From: an uncultured bacterium
GTDB taxonomy: Bacteria; Bacteroidota; Bacteroidia; Bacteroidales; Muribaculaceae
Length of the DNA: 64,000 nt
Direction of reading: 5' to 3'
Assembly: GCA_905214715.1 (NCBI GenBank)
Contig: CAJMMT010000003.1
Span: 1-64,000 of the forward strand
Shown here one piece after another: positions 1-9,123 of the stretch. The first letter of the stretch is position 1. Each line of letters starts with the position of its first letter. A model generated the notes under the pieces. That model saw nothing but the letters and a program-made list of their open reading frames with translations, had not been told where the DNA came from and made no database searches. Made by a program: the position numbers and the translations under genes.

Positions 1-47
<47 letters not shown>

Positions 48-62
48 GTGTCATTGCGAGTG

Positions 63-93
63 CAAAATTAATACCTTCGGAAGCTATTGTCAA
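63..93 (-). promoter_or_regulatory. Bacteroidota-type promoter of the initiator tRNA
   Basis: On the minus strand, TTG (93-91) is followed after exactly 20 bases by TAATTTTG (70-63). This matches the Bacteroidota primary sigma consensus TTTG/TTG, 19-21 bases, TAnnTTTG. Transcription would start roughly 7 bases past the -7 box, a few bases upstream of the mature tRNA 5' end at 47. Confidence 0.8.
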
Positions 94-159
94 TATTTTC
101 GGAGTTAAAAAACGTTAACAACTATTCGAGCCTACCAATTACTGCTAACTGAACTGATT

Positions 160-312
160 GGAATTATTGGAGTTATCGGAGGAATTGGAGTTATTAGAGC
201 TATTGGAATTGCCGAGATTATCAAGATTACCGGGATTACCAAGATTATCAAGATTACCGGGATTACCAAGATAGCGGGATTTCCGGGTTTGTCGGGATTT
301 CCGGAGTAGCGG
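160..312 (+). repeat. Degenerate 9-bp tandem repeat, about 17 units
   Basis: Seventeen consecutive nonamers run through this stretch with the rough consensus RRGATTAYC. Units from 214 to 267 form two 27-bp blocks that match at 26 of 27 positions; the flanking units drift towards GGAGTTATT on the left and GGATTTCCG on the right. One frame is open across the array up to a TAG at 307, but I see no plausible start codon, so I treat it as non-coding. It lies between the tRNA promoter and the tetR promoter. The rest of the 48-457 gap holds only those promoters and AT-rich sequence. Confidence 0.8.
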
Positions 313-387
313 TATTACGCGACTTTGATTCCCTGTTCCTTTTTGGTGTTCTTATTTTGCGTTCGGCGGCAATTTCTTTATTTTGAT

Positions 388-419
388 TTTGGCGCGTATC
401 AATTATTTGGTTAATTTTG
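388..419 (+). promoter_or_regulatory. Promoter of the tetR gene
   Basis: TTTG (388-391), a 20-base spacer and TAATTTTG (412-419) match the Bacteroidota consensus exactly. A transcript starting near 426 leaves a leader of about 30 bases before the ATG at 458, and rules out in-frame starts further upstream such as the TTG at 383. Confidence 0.75.
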
Positions 420-457
420 CACATAAGGGGGAGATATTGTGCAAAAAGTATTCGCGG

Positions 458-1048
458 ATGGTACTGAAAACAAGAGATAAATTCATTGAGGTGGCCAGAC
501 AGCTCTTCGCCCGTAAAGGTGTGGAGAACACCACCATGAACGATATCGCATCGGCCTCGTCGAAAGGCCGCCGCACCATCTACACCTATTTCAAGTCAAA
601 GAGGGATATCTTCAATGCAGTCATAGAGCAGGAGACCGACCGTGTGCTCGGCAAACTGCGTGTGATTGTTGTGAGCGCGTTGCCTCCCGACGAGAAATTC
701 ACCAACTTCATATACTGCCGGCTGGAGACGATGCGCGAGATCGTATCACGCAACGGCTCGCTGAGAGCCGGGTTCTTCCGCGACTTCCGGAAAGTGGATC
801 GCGCAAGACGGCTGATGGAGAAGAAAGAGATAATACTGTTGCGGCAGATTCTGATAGAAGGCAATGAACAGGGATACTTCAACATCGCGGACCCGCATCA
901 GACAGCGGTACTGATTACCCAGATAATCCAGGGGTTGGATGTTCCTTACATACGCGATATAATCAAGGGGGAAGGAATCGGTCAGGAGGAACTCAAAAGC
1001 CGGTTGTCGCAGATTCTTATGAAGGGGATAGGCAGTTCACACGACTGA
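458..1048 (+). CDS. TetR/AcrR family transcriptional regulator
   Basis: A 196-residue one-domain repressor-type regulator. The N-terminal helix-turn-helix covers about residues 5-50, with the TetR signature TMNDIASASSKGRRTIYTYF followed by KSKRDIF. The C-terminal ligand domain is all-helical and too divergent to name a ligand. ATG 458 is chosen because the consensus promoter lies just upstream and the TetR domain starts at once. It is followed 74 bases later by a FabH-like ketosynthase and FabG, so a role in controlling acyl-chain genes is a reasonable inference; no operator palindrome was identified. Confidence 0.88.
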   Translation: MVLKTRDKFIEVARQLFARKGVENTTMNDIASASSKGRRTIYTYFKSKRDIFNAVIEQETDRVLGKLRVIVVSALPPDEKFTNFIYCRLETMREIVSRNGSLRAGFFRDFRKVDRARRLMEKKEIILLRQILIEGNEQGYFNIADPHQTAVLITQIIQGLDVPYIRDIIKGEGIGQEELKSRLSQILMKGIGSSHD

Positions 1049-1122
1049 CCTCCGAGATTCATTCTTTACGATTTACCATAGGCCGGGCAATCCTTTGCAC
1101 GGTAAAATTATATTAAACAGAT

Positions 1123-2070
1123 ATGTATATCAATGCAATGGGTTACTATATACCCGAAGTCCGGATACCCAATGAGTATTTTATCGATATAAACGGACTT
1201 ACACCGGAATGGATAGAGCAGCGCACAGGGATAAAGACCCGTTCGCGCGTATCTGAAGGTGAGGGAATCGACTCTATGGGCTTCGATGCCGTGGATGATG
1301 CCCTGAAGCATCTCCCGTACGACATCAAGGATGTAGACCTCATAGTAGCGGCCCATTATTGCGCCTATGATACCGTGGCAACGGTAGGACACAAGATTCA
1401 GCGCCGCCATGACATAGCCGGAGCCAAGGTTGTATACGCATCGTCGGCCTGCTCGTCGTTTATAAACGGCATGGAGATAATAGAATGCTATTTCGCAGCC
1501 GGCAAGGCTACCAAAGCTCTGCTGATATGCAGCGAACAGAACTCCTACTATGCCAACGAACACGACCCCAAGTCGGGCCATCTGTGGGGCGACGCGGCCG
1601 TAGCCTGGTTCTTCTCGAAGGAGAAGACAGCCCCTACCGACGTGAAGGTTTGCGGCATATATACCGAAGGTCTGGCCCAGTTCGGCAAAGGTCCCGAGGG
1701 AGTGAAGCTGCGCCCGAAAGAGGATGGCATATCGATGCCTGACGGACGCGACGTGTTCCTGCAGGCATGCAAGCAGATGATACATGCGCTGGAGATGACA
1801 CTCGACCAGACCGGCCTGCGGAAAGAGGATATAAAGAAATTCATAACTCATCAGGCCAACAAGCGCATCGTAGCCCAGGTGGCCCACATGCTCGACAAAA
1901 ACATGGAAGAGGACTTCTACAACAACATAGAGGAGTTGGGGAATACCGGATCGGCCTCCTGTGCCCTGGTCATGTCGCAGCATAAAGATGAATTCGCCCC
2001 GGGCGAGAAGGGGGCCATGATGGTATTCGGGGGAGGTTACTCCTGCGGATGCGCCATACTTGAATTTTAA
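1123..2070 (+). CDS. 3-oxoacyl-ACP synthase III family protein (FabH-like)
   Basis: A 315-residue thiolase-fold condensing enzyme. The catalytic triad of the KAS III family is visible: Cys110 in SACSS, His243 in ITHQANKR and Asn274 in GNTGSAS. FabH enzymes condense acetyl-CoA or another acyl-CoA with malonyl-ACP to start fatty acid chains. The N-terminal half (RTGIKTR, then the SACSS nucleophile elbow) fits the family. The gene follows tetR and precedes fabG by about 50 bases. It may be the housekeeping starter enzyme or a specialised paralogue; the sequence alone does not decide, so no symbol is given. Confidence 0.87.
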   Translation: MYINAMGYYIPEVRIPNEYFIDINGLTPEWIEQRTGIKTRSRVSEGEGIDSMGFDAVDDALKHLPYDIKDVDLIVAAHYCAYDTVATVGHKIQRRHDIAGAKVVYASSACSSFINGMEIIECYFAAGKATKALLICSEQNSYYANEHDPKSGHLWGDAAVAWFFSKEKTAPTDVKVCGIYTEGLAQFGKGPEGVKLRPKEDGISMPDGRDVFLQACKQMIHALEMTLDQTGLRKEDIKKFITHQANKRIVAQVAHMLDKNMEEDFYNNIEELGNTGSASCALVMSQHKDEFAPGEKGAMMVFGGGYSCGCAILEF

Positions 2071-2121
2071 CAGCAGAAAAAGAACCGGAAAATGCCGGTT
2101 TACAGACATCAGAACAACAAT

Positions 2122-2868
2122 ATGAAACTTCTTGAAGGAAAAGTGGCCCTGATTACCGGAGCCGCACGCGGCATCGGCAAAGCCCTTGCCATCCGTTTCG
2201 CCCAAGAGGGCGCCGACATCGCATTCACCGACCTTGTAATAGATGAAAACGGCCTCGCCACCCAGAATGAAATCGAAGCTCTGGGAGTAAAGTGCAAAGG
2301 ATACGCCTCCAACGCCGCCGACTTCGCCCAGACCGAAGAGGTGGTAGCCCAGGTCAAGAATGACTTCGGACACATCGACATACTTGTAAACAACGCAGGC
2401 ATAACCAAAGACGGCCTGATGATGCGTATGACAGAGGGCCAGTGGGACGCTGTAATCAACGTGAACCTTAAATCGGCATTCAACTTCATTCATGCCGTGC
2501 TTCCCATCATGCTTCGCCAGCGCGGCGGCTCAATCATCAACATGGCATCAGTAGTAGGTGTTCACGGTAACGCCGGACAATCGAACTACGCCGCTTCAAA
2601 AGCCGGTCTGATCGCTCTTGCCAAGAGCATCGCCCAGGAGGTAGGCTCCCGCGGAATACGCGCCAACGCCATCGCTCCCGGATATATCGAGACCGCCATG
2701 ACCGCCGCCCTTCCCGAGGAGGTACGCAAGGAATGGTGCGCCAAGATACCTCTGCGCCGTGGCGGACAGGTAGAGGACATAGCCAACGTAGCCGTTTTCC
2801 TGGCTTCCGACATGTCGGGCTATGTAACCGGACAGGTAATACAGGTCGACGGCGGCATGAACATGTAA
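2122..2868 (+). CDS. fabG: 3-oxoacyl-ACP reductase FabG
   Basis: A 248-residue short-chain dehydrogenase that reduces 3-oxoacyl-ACP with NADPH in fatty acid elongation. The cofactor motif TGAARGIG lies at residues 12-19, the NNAG motif follows, and the catalytic residues are Ser143, Tyr156 and Lys160 (SNYAASK). The C-terminal PGYIETAMT and VTGQVIQVDGG segments are typical of FabG. ATG 2122 gives the usual family length; an in-frame ATG at 2092 would add ten residues with no homology. It is coupled to ispD by a 2-base gap. Confidence 0.92.
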   Translation: MKLLEGKVALITGAARGIGKALAIRFAQEGADIAFTDLVIDENGLATQNEIEALGVKCKGYASNAADFAQTEEVVAQVKNDFGHIDILVNNAGITKDGLMMRMTEGQWDAVINVNLKSAFNFIHAVLPIMLRQRGGSIINMASVVGVHGNAGQSNYAASKAGLIALAKSIAQEVGSRGIRANAIAPGYIETAMTAALPEEVRKEWCAKIPLRRGGQVEDIANVAVFLASDMSGYVTGQVIQVDGGMNM

Positions 2869-2870
2869 TC

Positions 2871-3602
2871 ATGGCCCGGAGACACGCTTTGCTGCTGGCC
2901 GGAGGCAAAGGCCTCCGCGCCGGCGGTGACATACCGAAACAATTTCAGGAAATATGCGGGCGACCACTGTTATGGTGGTCGCTACGTGCATTTCATAGCC
3001 ATGACCCGGAAACCGACATTACCGTAGTGATGAATCCGGAATATGCCGGTTTATGGCAGAGTCTGCTCTCCGCGTTGCCTGAAGATGAGCGTATAGCTCA
3101 CCACATCGCCCCGGGAGGGAAGGAGCGCGGAGAATCGGTAATGAACGGTCTGCGGAACATAAAGGAACGCGGAGATGCGTGCGAAAATATCCTCGTGGCT
3201 GTCCACGACGGTGCCAGACCGCTGATAACGCCGGAGATGATAGAACGGGGATTCGATATGGCCGAGAAACGTGGAAACGCAGTGCCTTATAAGCCCCTTA
3301 CCGACTCCATACGACACCTCAACACCACCGGGCAACCCGAAAAAGGGTCCGGACCGGCAGACAGGAGCGCGTTTGTATGTGTCCAGACCCCCCAGATTTT
3401 CAAATATGACACCCTCTGCGAGGCATACGCCAAAAGCCGAGGCCTAACCTTTACCGACGATGCCTCTTTGGCCGAGCAAGCTTTGGGATTGGAGATCGCT
3501 CTTTATGAGGGGGAGAGTTCCAATATAAAGGTTACCAACCCGGAGGACTTCGCAATCGCGGAGACACTGCTCGGTCTTCTCCACAGCAACGGGAAATCCT
3601 GA
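2871..3602 (+). CDS. ispD: 2-C-methyl-D-erythritol 4-phosphate cytidylyltransferase
   Basis: A 243-residue nucleotidyltransferase of the non-mevalonate isoprenoid pathway, joining CTP and methylerythritol phosphate. The start ALLLAGGKGLRAG followed by IPKQF is the nucleotide-binding loop, here with GLRAGG in place of the more usual GxRMG. VHDGARPLI and the C-terminal NIKVTNPEDFAIAE are further IspD landmarks. The ATG lies two bases after the fabG stop, which also settles the start; any longer form would run inside fabG. Confidence 0.92.
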   Translation: MARRHALLLAGGKGLRAGGDIPKQFQEICGRPLLWWSLRAFHSHDPETDITVVMNPEYAGLWQSLLSALPEDERIAHHIAPGGKERGESVMNGLRNIKERGDACENILVAVHDGARPLITPEMIERGFDMAEKRGNAVPYKPLTDSIRHLNTTGQPEKGSGPADRSAFVCVQTPQIFKYDTLCEAYAKSRGLTFTDDASLAEQALGLEIALYEGESSNIKVTNPEDFAIAETLLGLLHSNGKS

Positions 3603-3652
3603 TAACCAACCGGGAAATCTGACATAAACAGCAGAACAAGGAAACTGGAAGT

Positions 3653-5752
3653 ATGCTTGACACTGATATAAAATACCTGAAAGGTGTAGGCGACCGCCGG
3701 GCTGAAACGCTCGGCAAGGAGCTTGGCATACATACTTTCCGCGATCTGCTGTATTACTTTCCTTTCCGTCATATAGACCGCAGCCGGTTTTACCGCATAA
3801 GCGAGTTCGTGGGACTCGACATGCCCAACGTACAGGTAAAGGGTTGTTTCATTTCTTTCCGTGAAGAGGGAGAAGGAGCCAAGAAGCGGCTTGTAGGCGT
3901 TTTCAGCGACGGCAAATCGCTGATGGAGGTGGTATGGTTCAGCGGTATCAATAAAATAAAGGACATCTATACCACGGGCAAAGAGTACGTGGTTATGGGC
4001 AAGCCGGCTATCTTCCGCAATGCCTACACCATGACCCACCCTGAAATAGAGGCCTACGACCCTGCCCGACCGCCTCAGGGACTGCGTGGCATCTACAGTC
4101 TTACGGAAACTATGCGCAAGCGCGGGTTTACCCAGCGAATAATGCAGACGATGGTGCGCAATCTGCTCGACAACCCCAAGGTTACGGCAAGCATTACGGA
4201 AGCGTTGCCGGCACGTCTGCTTGAGAAGCACCGCATGCCGCCACTTAAAGAGGCATTGCGCGCGCTGCATATTCCCGAGAATCCCATACAGTTACAGCGT
4301 GCCACCGAGCGCATGAAGTTCGAGGAACTATATTATCTGGAACTGCATATACTGAACACCGCAGGCAAAAGGCGGAGCCGCACAAGGGGGAATATATTTT
4401 CGCGCATCGGTGAGAACTTCAACAGATTTTACAGCGACGTGATACCCTTCGACCTCACCGGAGCTCAGAAAAGAGTGCTGCGCGAGATAAGGGATGACAT
4501 GCGCACCGGGCGACAGATGAACCGTCTGCTTCAAGGCGATGTAGGCTCGGGGAAGACGATGGTGGCCTTCATGACCATGCTTATGGGTATCGACAACGGC
4601 TTTCAGGGGTGCATGATGGCCCCAACCGAAATCTTGGCGGCCCAGCACTATGAGTCGCTGAAGCCCTGGGGCGATGCGCTCGGCATAAAAATCGAACTGC
4701 TCACAGGCTCCACGCGCGCGGCCAAACGGCGCGAGATAGCGGCCGCACTGATGTCGGGAGAACTGAACATCCTGGTCGGGACCCACGCCCTGATAGAGGA
4801 GAAAGTGGAGTTCGCCAATCTCGGCATAGCCGTAATAGACGAGCAACATAGATTTGGAGTGGCGCAACGGGCCAAAATGTGGGGCAAGGCCGAAATACCC
4901 CCTCATGTGCTGGTAATGACCGCTACACCGATACCGCGCACCCTCGCCATGACAGTATATGGCGATCTGGAAGTAAGCGTTATCGACGAGCTGCCACCGG
5001 GACGGAAACCTATAGAGACACTGCTGAGGTATGACGATAACCGTATGGAGGTGAATCGTCTTATACTTAGGGAACTGCAGGCCGGAAGGCAGGTTTATAT
5101 CGTTTATCCGCTTGTAAAGGAAAATCAGAAGCTCGACCTGAAAAGCGTAGAGGAAGGGTTCAACCGCATTCAGGGGCTGTTTCCGCAGTATAAGGTATGC
5201 ATGGTTCACGGGCAGATGAAGAGCGAGGCCAAAGACCGGGCCATGGAACGGTTTGTAAGCGGAGAGGCGCGTATAATGGTAGCCACCACGGTGATAGAGG
5301 TCGGGGTAAACGTACCTAACGCGTCGGTGATGGTTATCGAGAATGCCGAACGGTTCGGACTGTCGCAACTGCACCAGCTGCGCGGGCGCGTGGGACGCGG
5401 AGCCGAGAAAAGCTATTGTGTGCTGATAGGAAACCACAAGTCAGGCAGCATGACCAAGAAAAGATTGGGAATAATGACCGAGACTACCGACGGCTTCCTT
5501 ATATCGGAGGCAGACATGAAGATGCGAGGGCCGGGCGACATGGAGGGGACGCAGCAGAGCGGCATAGCGTTCGACCTCAAGATAGCCAACCTTACGCGCG
5601 ACGGACAGTTCGTGGAACTTGCACGCCGCGAAGCGGAACAAACATTGGCTATGGCCGCCAATGGAAAACTTACCGATGAGGAACGCATGATACTGGGTGC
5701 AGAACTTCACCGCCGCTTCAACAAGCAGATGGACTGGTCGCAAATATCTTAG
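3653..5752 (+). CDS. recG: ATP-dependent DNA helicase RecG
   Basis: A 699-residue superfamily 2 helicase that remodels stalled forks and branched DNA. The N-terminal wedge/OB domain covers about residues 1-240 (YLKGVGDRRAETL, LLYYFPFRH). The helicase core has Walker A GDVGSGKT (295-302), a DEQH box (396-399), TATPIPRT, and the C-terminal TTVIEVGVNVPNA and QLRGRVGRG motifs. Length and motif order are normal, with no disruption. It follows ispD by 50 bases and precedes an RluA-type synthase by three. Confidence 0.96.
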   Translation: MLDTDIKYLKGVGDRRAETLGKELGIHTFRDLLYYFPFRHIDRSRFYRISEFVGLDMPNVQVKGCFISFREEGEGAKKRLVGVFSDGKSLMEVVWFSGINKIKDIYTTGKEYVVMGKPAIFRNAYTMTHPEIEAYDPARPPQGLRGIYSLTETMRKRGFTQRIMQTMVRNLLDNPKVTASITEALPARLLEKHRMPPLKEALRALHIPENPIQLQRATERMKFEELYYLELHILNTAGKRRSRTRGNIFSRIGENFNRFYSDVIPFDLTGAQKRVLREIRDDMRTGRQMNRLLQGDVGSGKTMVAFMTMLMGIDNGFQGCMMAPTEILAAQHYESLKPWGDALGIKIELLTGSTRAAKRREIAAALMSGELNILVGTHALIEEKVEFANLGIAVIDEQHRFGVAQRAKMWGKAEIPPHVLVMTATPIPRTLAMTVYGDLEVSVIDELPPGRKPIETLLRYDDNRMEVNRLILRELQAGRQVYIVYPLVKENQKLDLKSVEEGFNRIQGLFPQYKVCMVHGQMKSEAKDRAMERFVSGEARIMVATTVIEVGVNVPNASVMVIENAERFGLSQLHQLRGRVGRGAEKSYCVLIGNHKSGSMTKKRLGIMTETTDGFLISEADMKMRGPGDMEGTQQSGIAFDLKIANLTRDGQFVELARREAEQTLAMAANGKLTDEERMILGAELHRRFNKQMDWSQIS

Positions 5753-5755
5753 AGT

Positions 5756-6430
5756 ATGAAAGTTGTATATGAGGACAACCACCTGGTGGTGGTACGCAAG
5801 GAGGCCGGGGAAATCGTGCAGGGAGACAAGACCGGCGACAAACCTTTGTCGGAATTCGTAAAGGATTATCTCAAAGAGAAATATAACAAACCTGGCAACG
5901 TGTTCTGTGGCGTCGTTCACCGCATAGACCGTCCGGTGGCCGGACTGGTGATATTCGCGCGCACCTCGAAGGCTCTGGCACGACTCAACGAGATGCTGCG
6001 CAAAGGTGATATACACAAAACCTATTGGGCGCTCGTAGAGGGGAAACCGAAAGTGAAAGAGGGGGAACTTACCGACTGGCTGGTAAGCGACGGACGGCTG
6101 AACAAGACAAGAGTGGCTACGAAGGACACTCCGGAAGCAAAATTGTCGAAGATGCGATACCGCACCATCGCCGAAGGGGAACGCTACACTCTGCTTGAGG
6201 TAAATCTACTCACAGGCCGCAAGCATCAGATACGCTGCCAGCTGTCGGCGATGGGCAATCCTATAAAAGGAGACCTGAAATATGGGGCACGGCGAAGCAA
6301 TCCCGACGGAGGGATCTCACTGCTGGCCCGTCACATAGAATTCGAGCATCCCGTATCCCACAAGCAGATATCCCTCGATACCGAACCTCTGGAAGAGATG
6401 AAAAAACTTCCCGGGATAAAAGGGGAATAG
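5756..6430 (+). CDS. RluA-family RNA pseudouridine synthase
   Basis: A 224-residue pseudouridine synthase that isomerises uridines in structured RNA. The catalytic motif HRIDRPVAGL has the nucleophilic Asp at residue 58, and LLTGRKHQIRCQLSAMGNPI is the second conserved block. There is no N-terminal S4 domain, so it is shorter than RluD or RluC and resembles the compact RluA type. The target RNA cannot be told from sequence. It starts three bases after the recG stop, so the two are probably cotranscribed. Confidence 0.9.
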   Translation: MKVVYEDNHLVVVRKEAGEIVQGDKTGDKPLSEFVKDYLKEKYNKPGNVFCGVVHRIDRPVAGLVIFARTSKALARLNEMLRKGDIHKTYWALVEGKPKVKEGELTDWLVSDGRLNKTRVATKDTPEAKLSKMRYRTIAEGERYTLLEVNLLTGRKHQIRCQLSAMGNPIKGDLKYGARRSNPDGGISLLARHIEFEHPVSHKQISLDTEPLEEMKKLPGIKGE

Positions 6431-6608
6431 GCCGTTTACTATAAAAAATATCGCTGTCAACGGCAATAATAATTCCGGCAAGGGGATAACAAGAACTTTT
6501 TTTATTAAATTTGTAGTTGGGCCGTAGCAATCTCGCCAATCAGGATTGCACTATGGACTTCAGTCAAAATTCATCACAGGAAAGGGGAAACCAATACCGA
6601 ATATAGAT

Positions 6609-7058
6609 ATGGCACTCTGGTTTGAAACGAAAGTAAGATACGACAAAATACAGGAAAACGGGGCTGTAAAGAAAGTTAACGAACCCTATCTGGTAGACGC
6701 CCTGACCTTTACCGAGGCCGAGGCCCGCATAATCGAAGAGATGAAACCCTTCATCTCCGGCGACTTCACCATTTCGGCCGTCAAGAAAACGAAAGTGGCC
6801 GAGATATTTTTCGATGATCGTGGCGACCGCTATTACATGGTGAAAGTAAGTTTCATAACATTAGACGAGAAAAGCGGCACAGAAAAGAAGACAGCCAGTT
6901 TCATACTGGTTCAGGCCTCCGATTTTCAGGGAGCGGTAGACCGTTTCAACGAGGGGATGAAAGGCACCATGTCGGATTACGAAATAACTTCGATAACCGA
7001 GACGCAACTTATGGATGTTTATCCCGCAGTTCTCGATCCGGATAAAAAAGGGGAATGA
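6609..7058 (+). CDS. DUF4494 domain protein
   Basis: A 149-residue soluble protein starting ALWFETKVRYDKI, which I recognise as the DUF4494 family found in Bacteroidota. No catalytic motif, membrane segment or signal peptide is visible. ATG 6609 is preferred to an in-frame TTG at 6546. A -7-like box TAAATTTG lies at 6506-6513 but lacks a convincing -33 element. The last bases overlap the yggS start (ATGA), so the two are translationally coupled. Function is unknown. Confidence 0.8.
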   Translation: MALWFETKVRYDKIQENGAVKKVNEPYLVDALTFTEAEARIIEEMKPFISGDFTISAVKKTKVAEIFFDDRGDRYYMVKVSFITLDEKSGTEKKTASFILVQASDFQGAVDRFNEGMKGTMSDYEITSITETQLMDVYPAVLDPDKKGE

Positions 7059-7720
7059 TGATAGCCGGGAGAATCAAGGAAATACACGCCATGCTCCCTG
7101 CGGGAGTCGAACTTGTGGCGGTATCGAAGTTTCATCCAGCCGAGGCCATACGCGAGGCATACGAAGCCGGACAACGCATATTCGGCGAAAGCCGTGTGCA
7201 GGAACTTCTGACCAAAATACCGCAATTGCCTGAAGATATAAGATGGCATTTCATAGGCCACCTGCAGACCAACAAGGTGAAGCAGATTGTGGGCAAGACC
7301 TCCCTTATAGAGAGCGTGGATTCCGAACGACTGCTCCGGGTAATAGACTCGGAGTCGGAAAAAGCCGGAGTAGTGACACGGGTTCTTCTTGAAGTGCATG
7401 TCGCTCAGGAAGAGACAAAATCGGGATTCATGCCCGAAGAACTGAGACGGTATTTCAACGAACGCCGTTTCGAACAGCTCAAAGCCACGCATATCTGCGG
7501 CATAATGGGCATGGCCTCCAACACCGACGATATGGAAAGGGTCAGGAAAGATTTCGCGACCATAAGCTCACTGTATCGAGAGATAGCCGACGACAGCGAC
7601 CTGGGCCTGAGAGGTTTCGACCATCTCTCCATGGGTATGAGCGGAGACTGGAGAATAGCGGTCGAGGAGGGTTCCAACATAGTAAGGATCGGAACAGCTA
7701 TCTTCGGAAACCGCTTATGA
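7055..7720 (+). CDS. YggS family PLP homeostasis protein
   Basis: A 221-residue alanine-racemase-fold protein. ELVAVSKFHP contains the lysine (residue 25) that binds pyridoxal phosphate, and FGESRVQEL, WHFIGHLQTNKV and LSMGMSGDW are hallmark blocks of the YggS/PROSC family. Members buffer PLP and affect amino acid pools rather than catalysing a known reaction. The start overlaps the DUF4494 stop by 4 bases; a second ATG at 7058 is equally possible. Confidence 0.93.
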   Translation: MMIAGRIKEIHAMLPAGVELVAVSKFHPAEAIREAYEAGQRIFGESRVQELLTKIPQLPEDIRWHFIGHLQTNKVKQIVGKTSLIESVDSERLLRVIDSESEKAGVVTRVLLEVHVAQEETKSGFMPEELRRYFNERRFEQLKATHICGIMGMASNTDDMERVRKDFATISSLYREIADDSDLGLRGFDHLSMGMSGDWRIAVEEGSNIVRIGTAIFGNRL

Positions 7721-7797
7721 CGATTATATCGGGAAGGAGGGAACAATTGATTGCTTGGATATAATTTATCTTGCTAAAAACCAATATTTCTACAGCT

Positions 7798-9117
7798 ATG
7801 AACCAAACTTCAACCAACGCGGGGAAATCGCAGATGATGACAATCATCACCATGATGTTCCTGTTCGGCATGATTTCTTTCGTGACGAATCTCGCGGCTC
7901 CTGTAGGCACCATCTGGAAAAACCAGATTGTAGGTGCCGGTATGTTAGGTAACCTGATGAACTTCATGGCATACCTCTTCATGGGTATACCTGCGGGAAA
8001 ACTTCTTACCAAAATAGGATATAAGAAAACCACTCTGTGGGCACTCGGAATCGGTTTCGCCGGCATGGTGCTCCAGTATCTGTCGAGCATCACAGATGGC
8101 GGACAAGGATACACCGCCTTCGGAATCTATCTGTTCGGCGCGCTTGTAGGCGGTTTCTGCGTCTGCATGCTCAACTCGGTTGTGAACCCGATGCTCAACC
8201 TGATCGGAGGCGGCGGCGTACGCGGAAATCAGCTCCTGCAGATAGGAGGCACTTTCAACTCGCTTCTCGCAACCGTAACCCCGATGATGGTAGGTATGCT
8301 CATAGGCGAGATTACCAAAGATTCGAAGATGGCGGACGTAGACATACTGCTCATGATCGCCATGGGTGTCTTCCTGCTGGCCTTCTTTATAATTCTCGGT
8401 GCCAAGATACCTGAACCCAATGCGCAGAAGAGGGGTAAGACAGCCGACAAATACAGTGCCTGGAGTTTCCGCCACACAGTTCTCGGCATCATAGGCATCT
8501 TCTTCTATGTAGGTATCGAGGTGGGTATTCCCGGAACCATGATATTCTATCTTTCCGACACGTCGGCCCGCGGCGCCGGTCTTACGGTAAACGCTACCGC
8601 AATCGCAGGCGGTGTGGCCGCGATATATTGGTTCCTGATGCTCTGCGGACGTTTCATCTCGTCGTTTATTTCGGGTAAGGTTTCAAGCCGCACACAGATG
8701 ATTACCGTCTCGCTGGTAGCTATCTGCCTCGTGATAGCCGCCATCTTCATCTCGAAAGATGTAACGGTAAGCATGCCGGCCTACTCTGTGGAAGATGGCT
8801 TCTCTATGGCAGCCGTTCCCATGTCGGCTCTTCTGCTGGTGCTTTGCGGCCTTTGCACTTCCGTTATGTGGGGCGGAATCTTCAACCTCGCGGTCGAGGG
8901 GCTCGGTAAATATACAGCACAGGCTTCAGGCATGTTCATGATGATGGTAGTCGGCGGCGGTGTGATGCCCTACCTTCAGGAACTTATTGCAAACGCCACA
9001 ACCTACATGACCTCCTATTGGCTTGTAGTGGCTATGCTCGGATACCTGCTGTTCTACAGCCTGATCGGTTCCAAGAACGTAAACACGAATATTCCGGTCG
9101 ACGAAGACCCGGTATAA
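7798..9117 (+). CDS. MFS permease, FHS (fucose/glucose-galactose) type
   Basis: A 439-residue, roughly 12-helix inner-membrane transporter. The pattern fits the fucose-galactose-proton-symporter branch of the major facilitator superfamily: an N-terminal FLFGMISFVTN helix, PAGKLLTKIGYKK at the helix 2-3 loop, GNQLLQIGGTFNS in the middle, and FFYVGIEVGIPG at the start of the second half. The substrate, probably a hexose or related sugar, cannot be fixed. ATG 7798 is preferred to an in-frame TTG at 7771. A very strong hairpin follows seven bases after the stop. Confidence 0.8.
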   Translation: MNQTSTNAGKSQMMTIITMMFLFGMISFVTNLAAPVGTIWKNQIVGAGMLGNLMNFMAYLFMGIPAGKLLTKIGYKKTTLWALGIGFAGMVLQYLSSITDGGQGYTAFGIYLFGALVGGFCVCMLNSVVNPMLNLIGGGGVRGNQLLQIGGTFNSLLATVTPMMVGMLIGEITKDSKMADVDILLMIAMGVFLLAFFIILGAKIPEPNAQKRGKTADKYSAWSFRHTVLGIIGIFFYVGIEVGIPGTMIFYLSDTSARGAGLTVNATAIAGGVAAIYWFLMLCGRFISSFISGKVSSRTQMITVSLVAICLVIAAIFISKDVTVSMPAYSVEDGFSMAAVPMSALLLVLCGLCTSVMWGGIFNLAVEGLGKYTAQASGMFMMMVVGGGVMPYLQELIANATTYMTSYWLVVAMLGYLLFYSLIGSKNVNTNIPVDEDPV

Positions 9118-9123
9118 CAATAG

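Noticed and set aside
160..306. Small Gly/Ile/Thr repeat protein encoded by the nonamer array
   Set aside because: The frame is open, but no ATG, GTG or TTG start and no promoter feeds it in the right place; treated as non-coding.
160..312. CRISPR array
   Set aside because: The repeat unit is 9 bp with no unique spacers, and no cas genes are present in the window.
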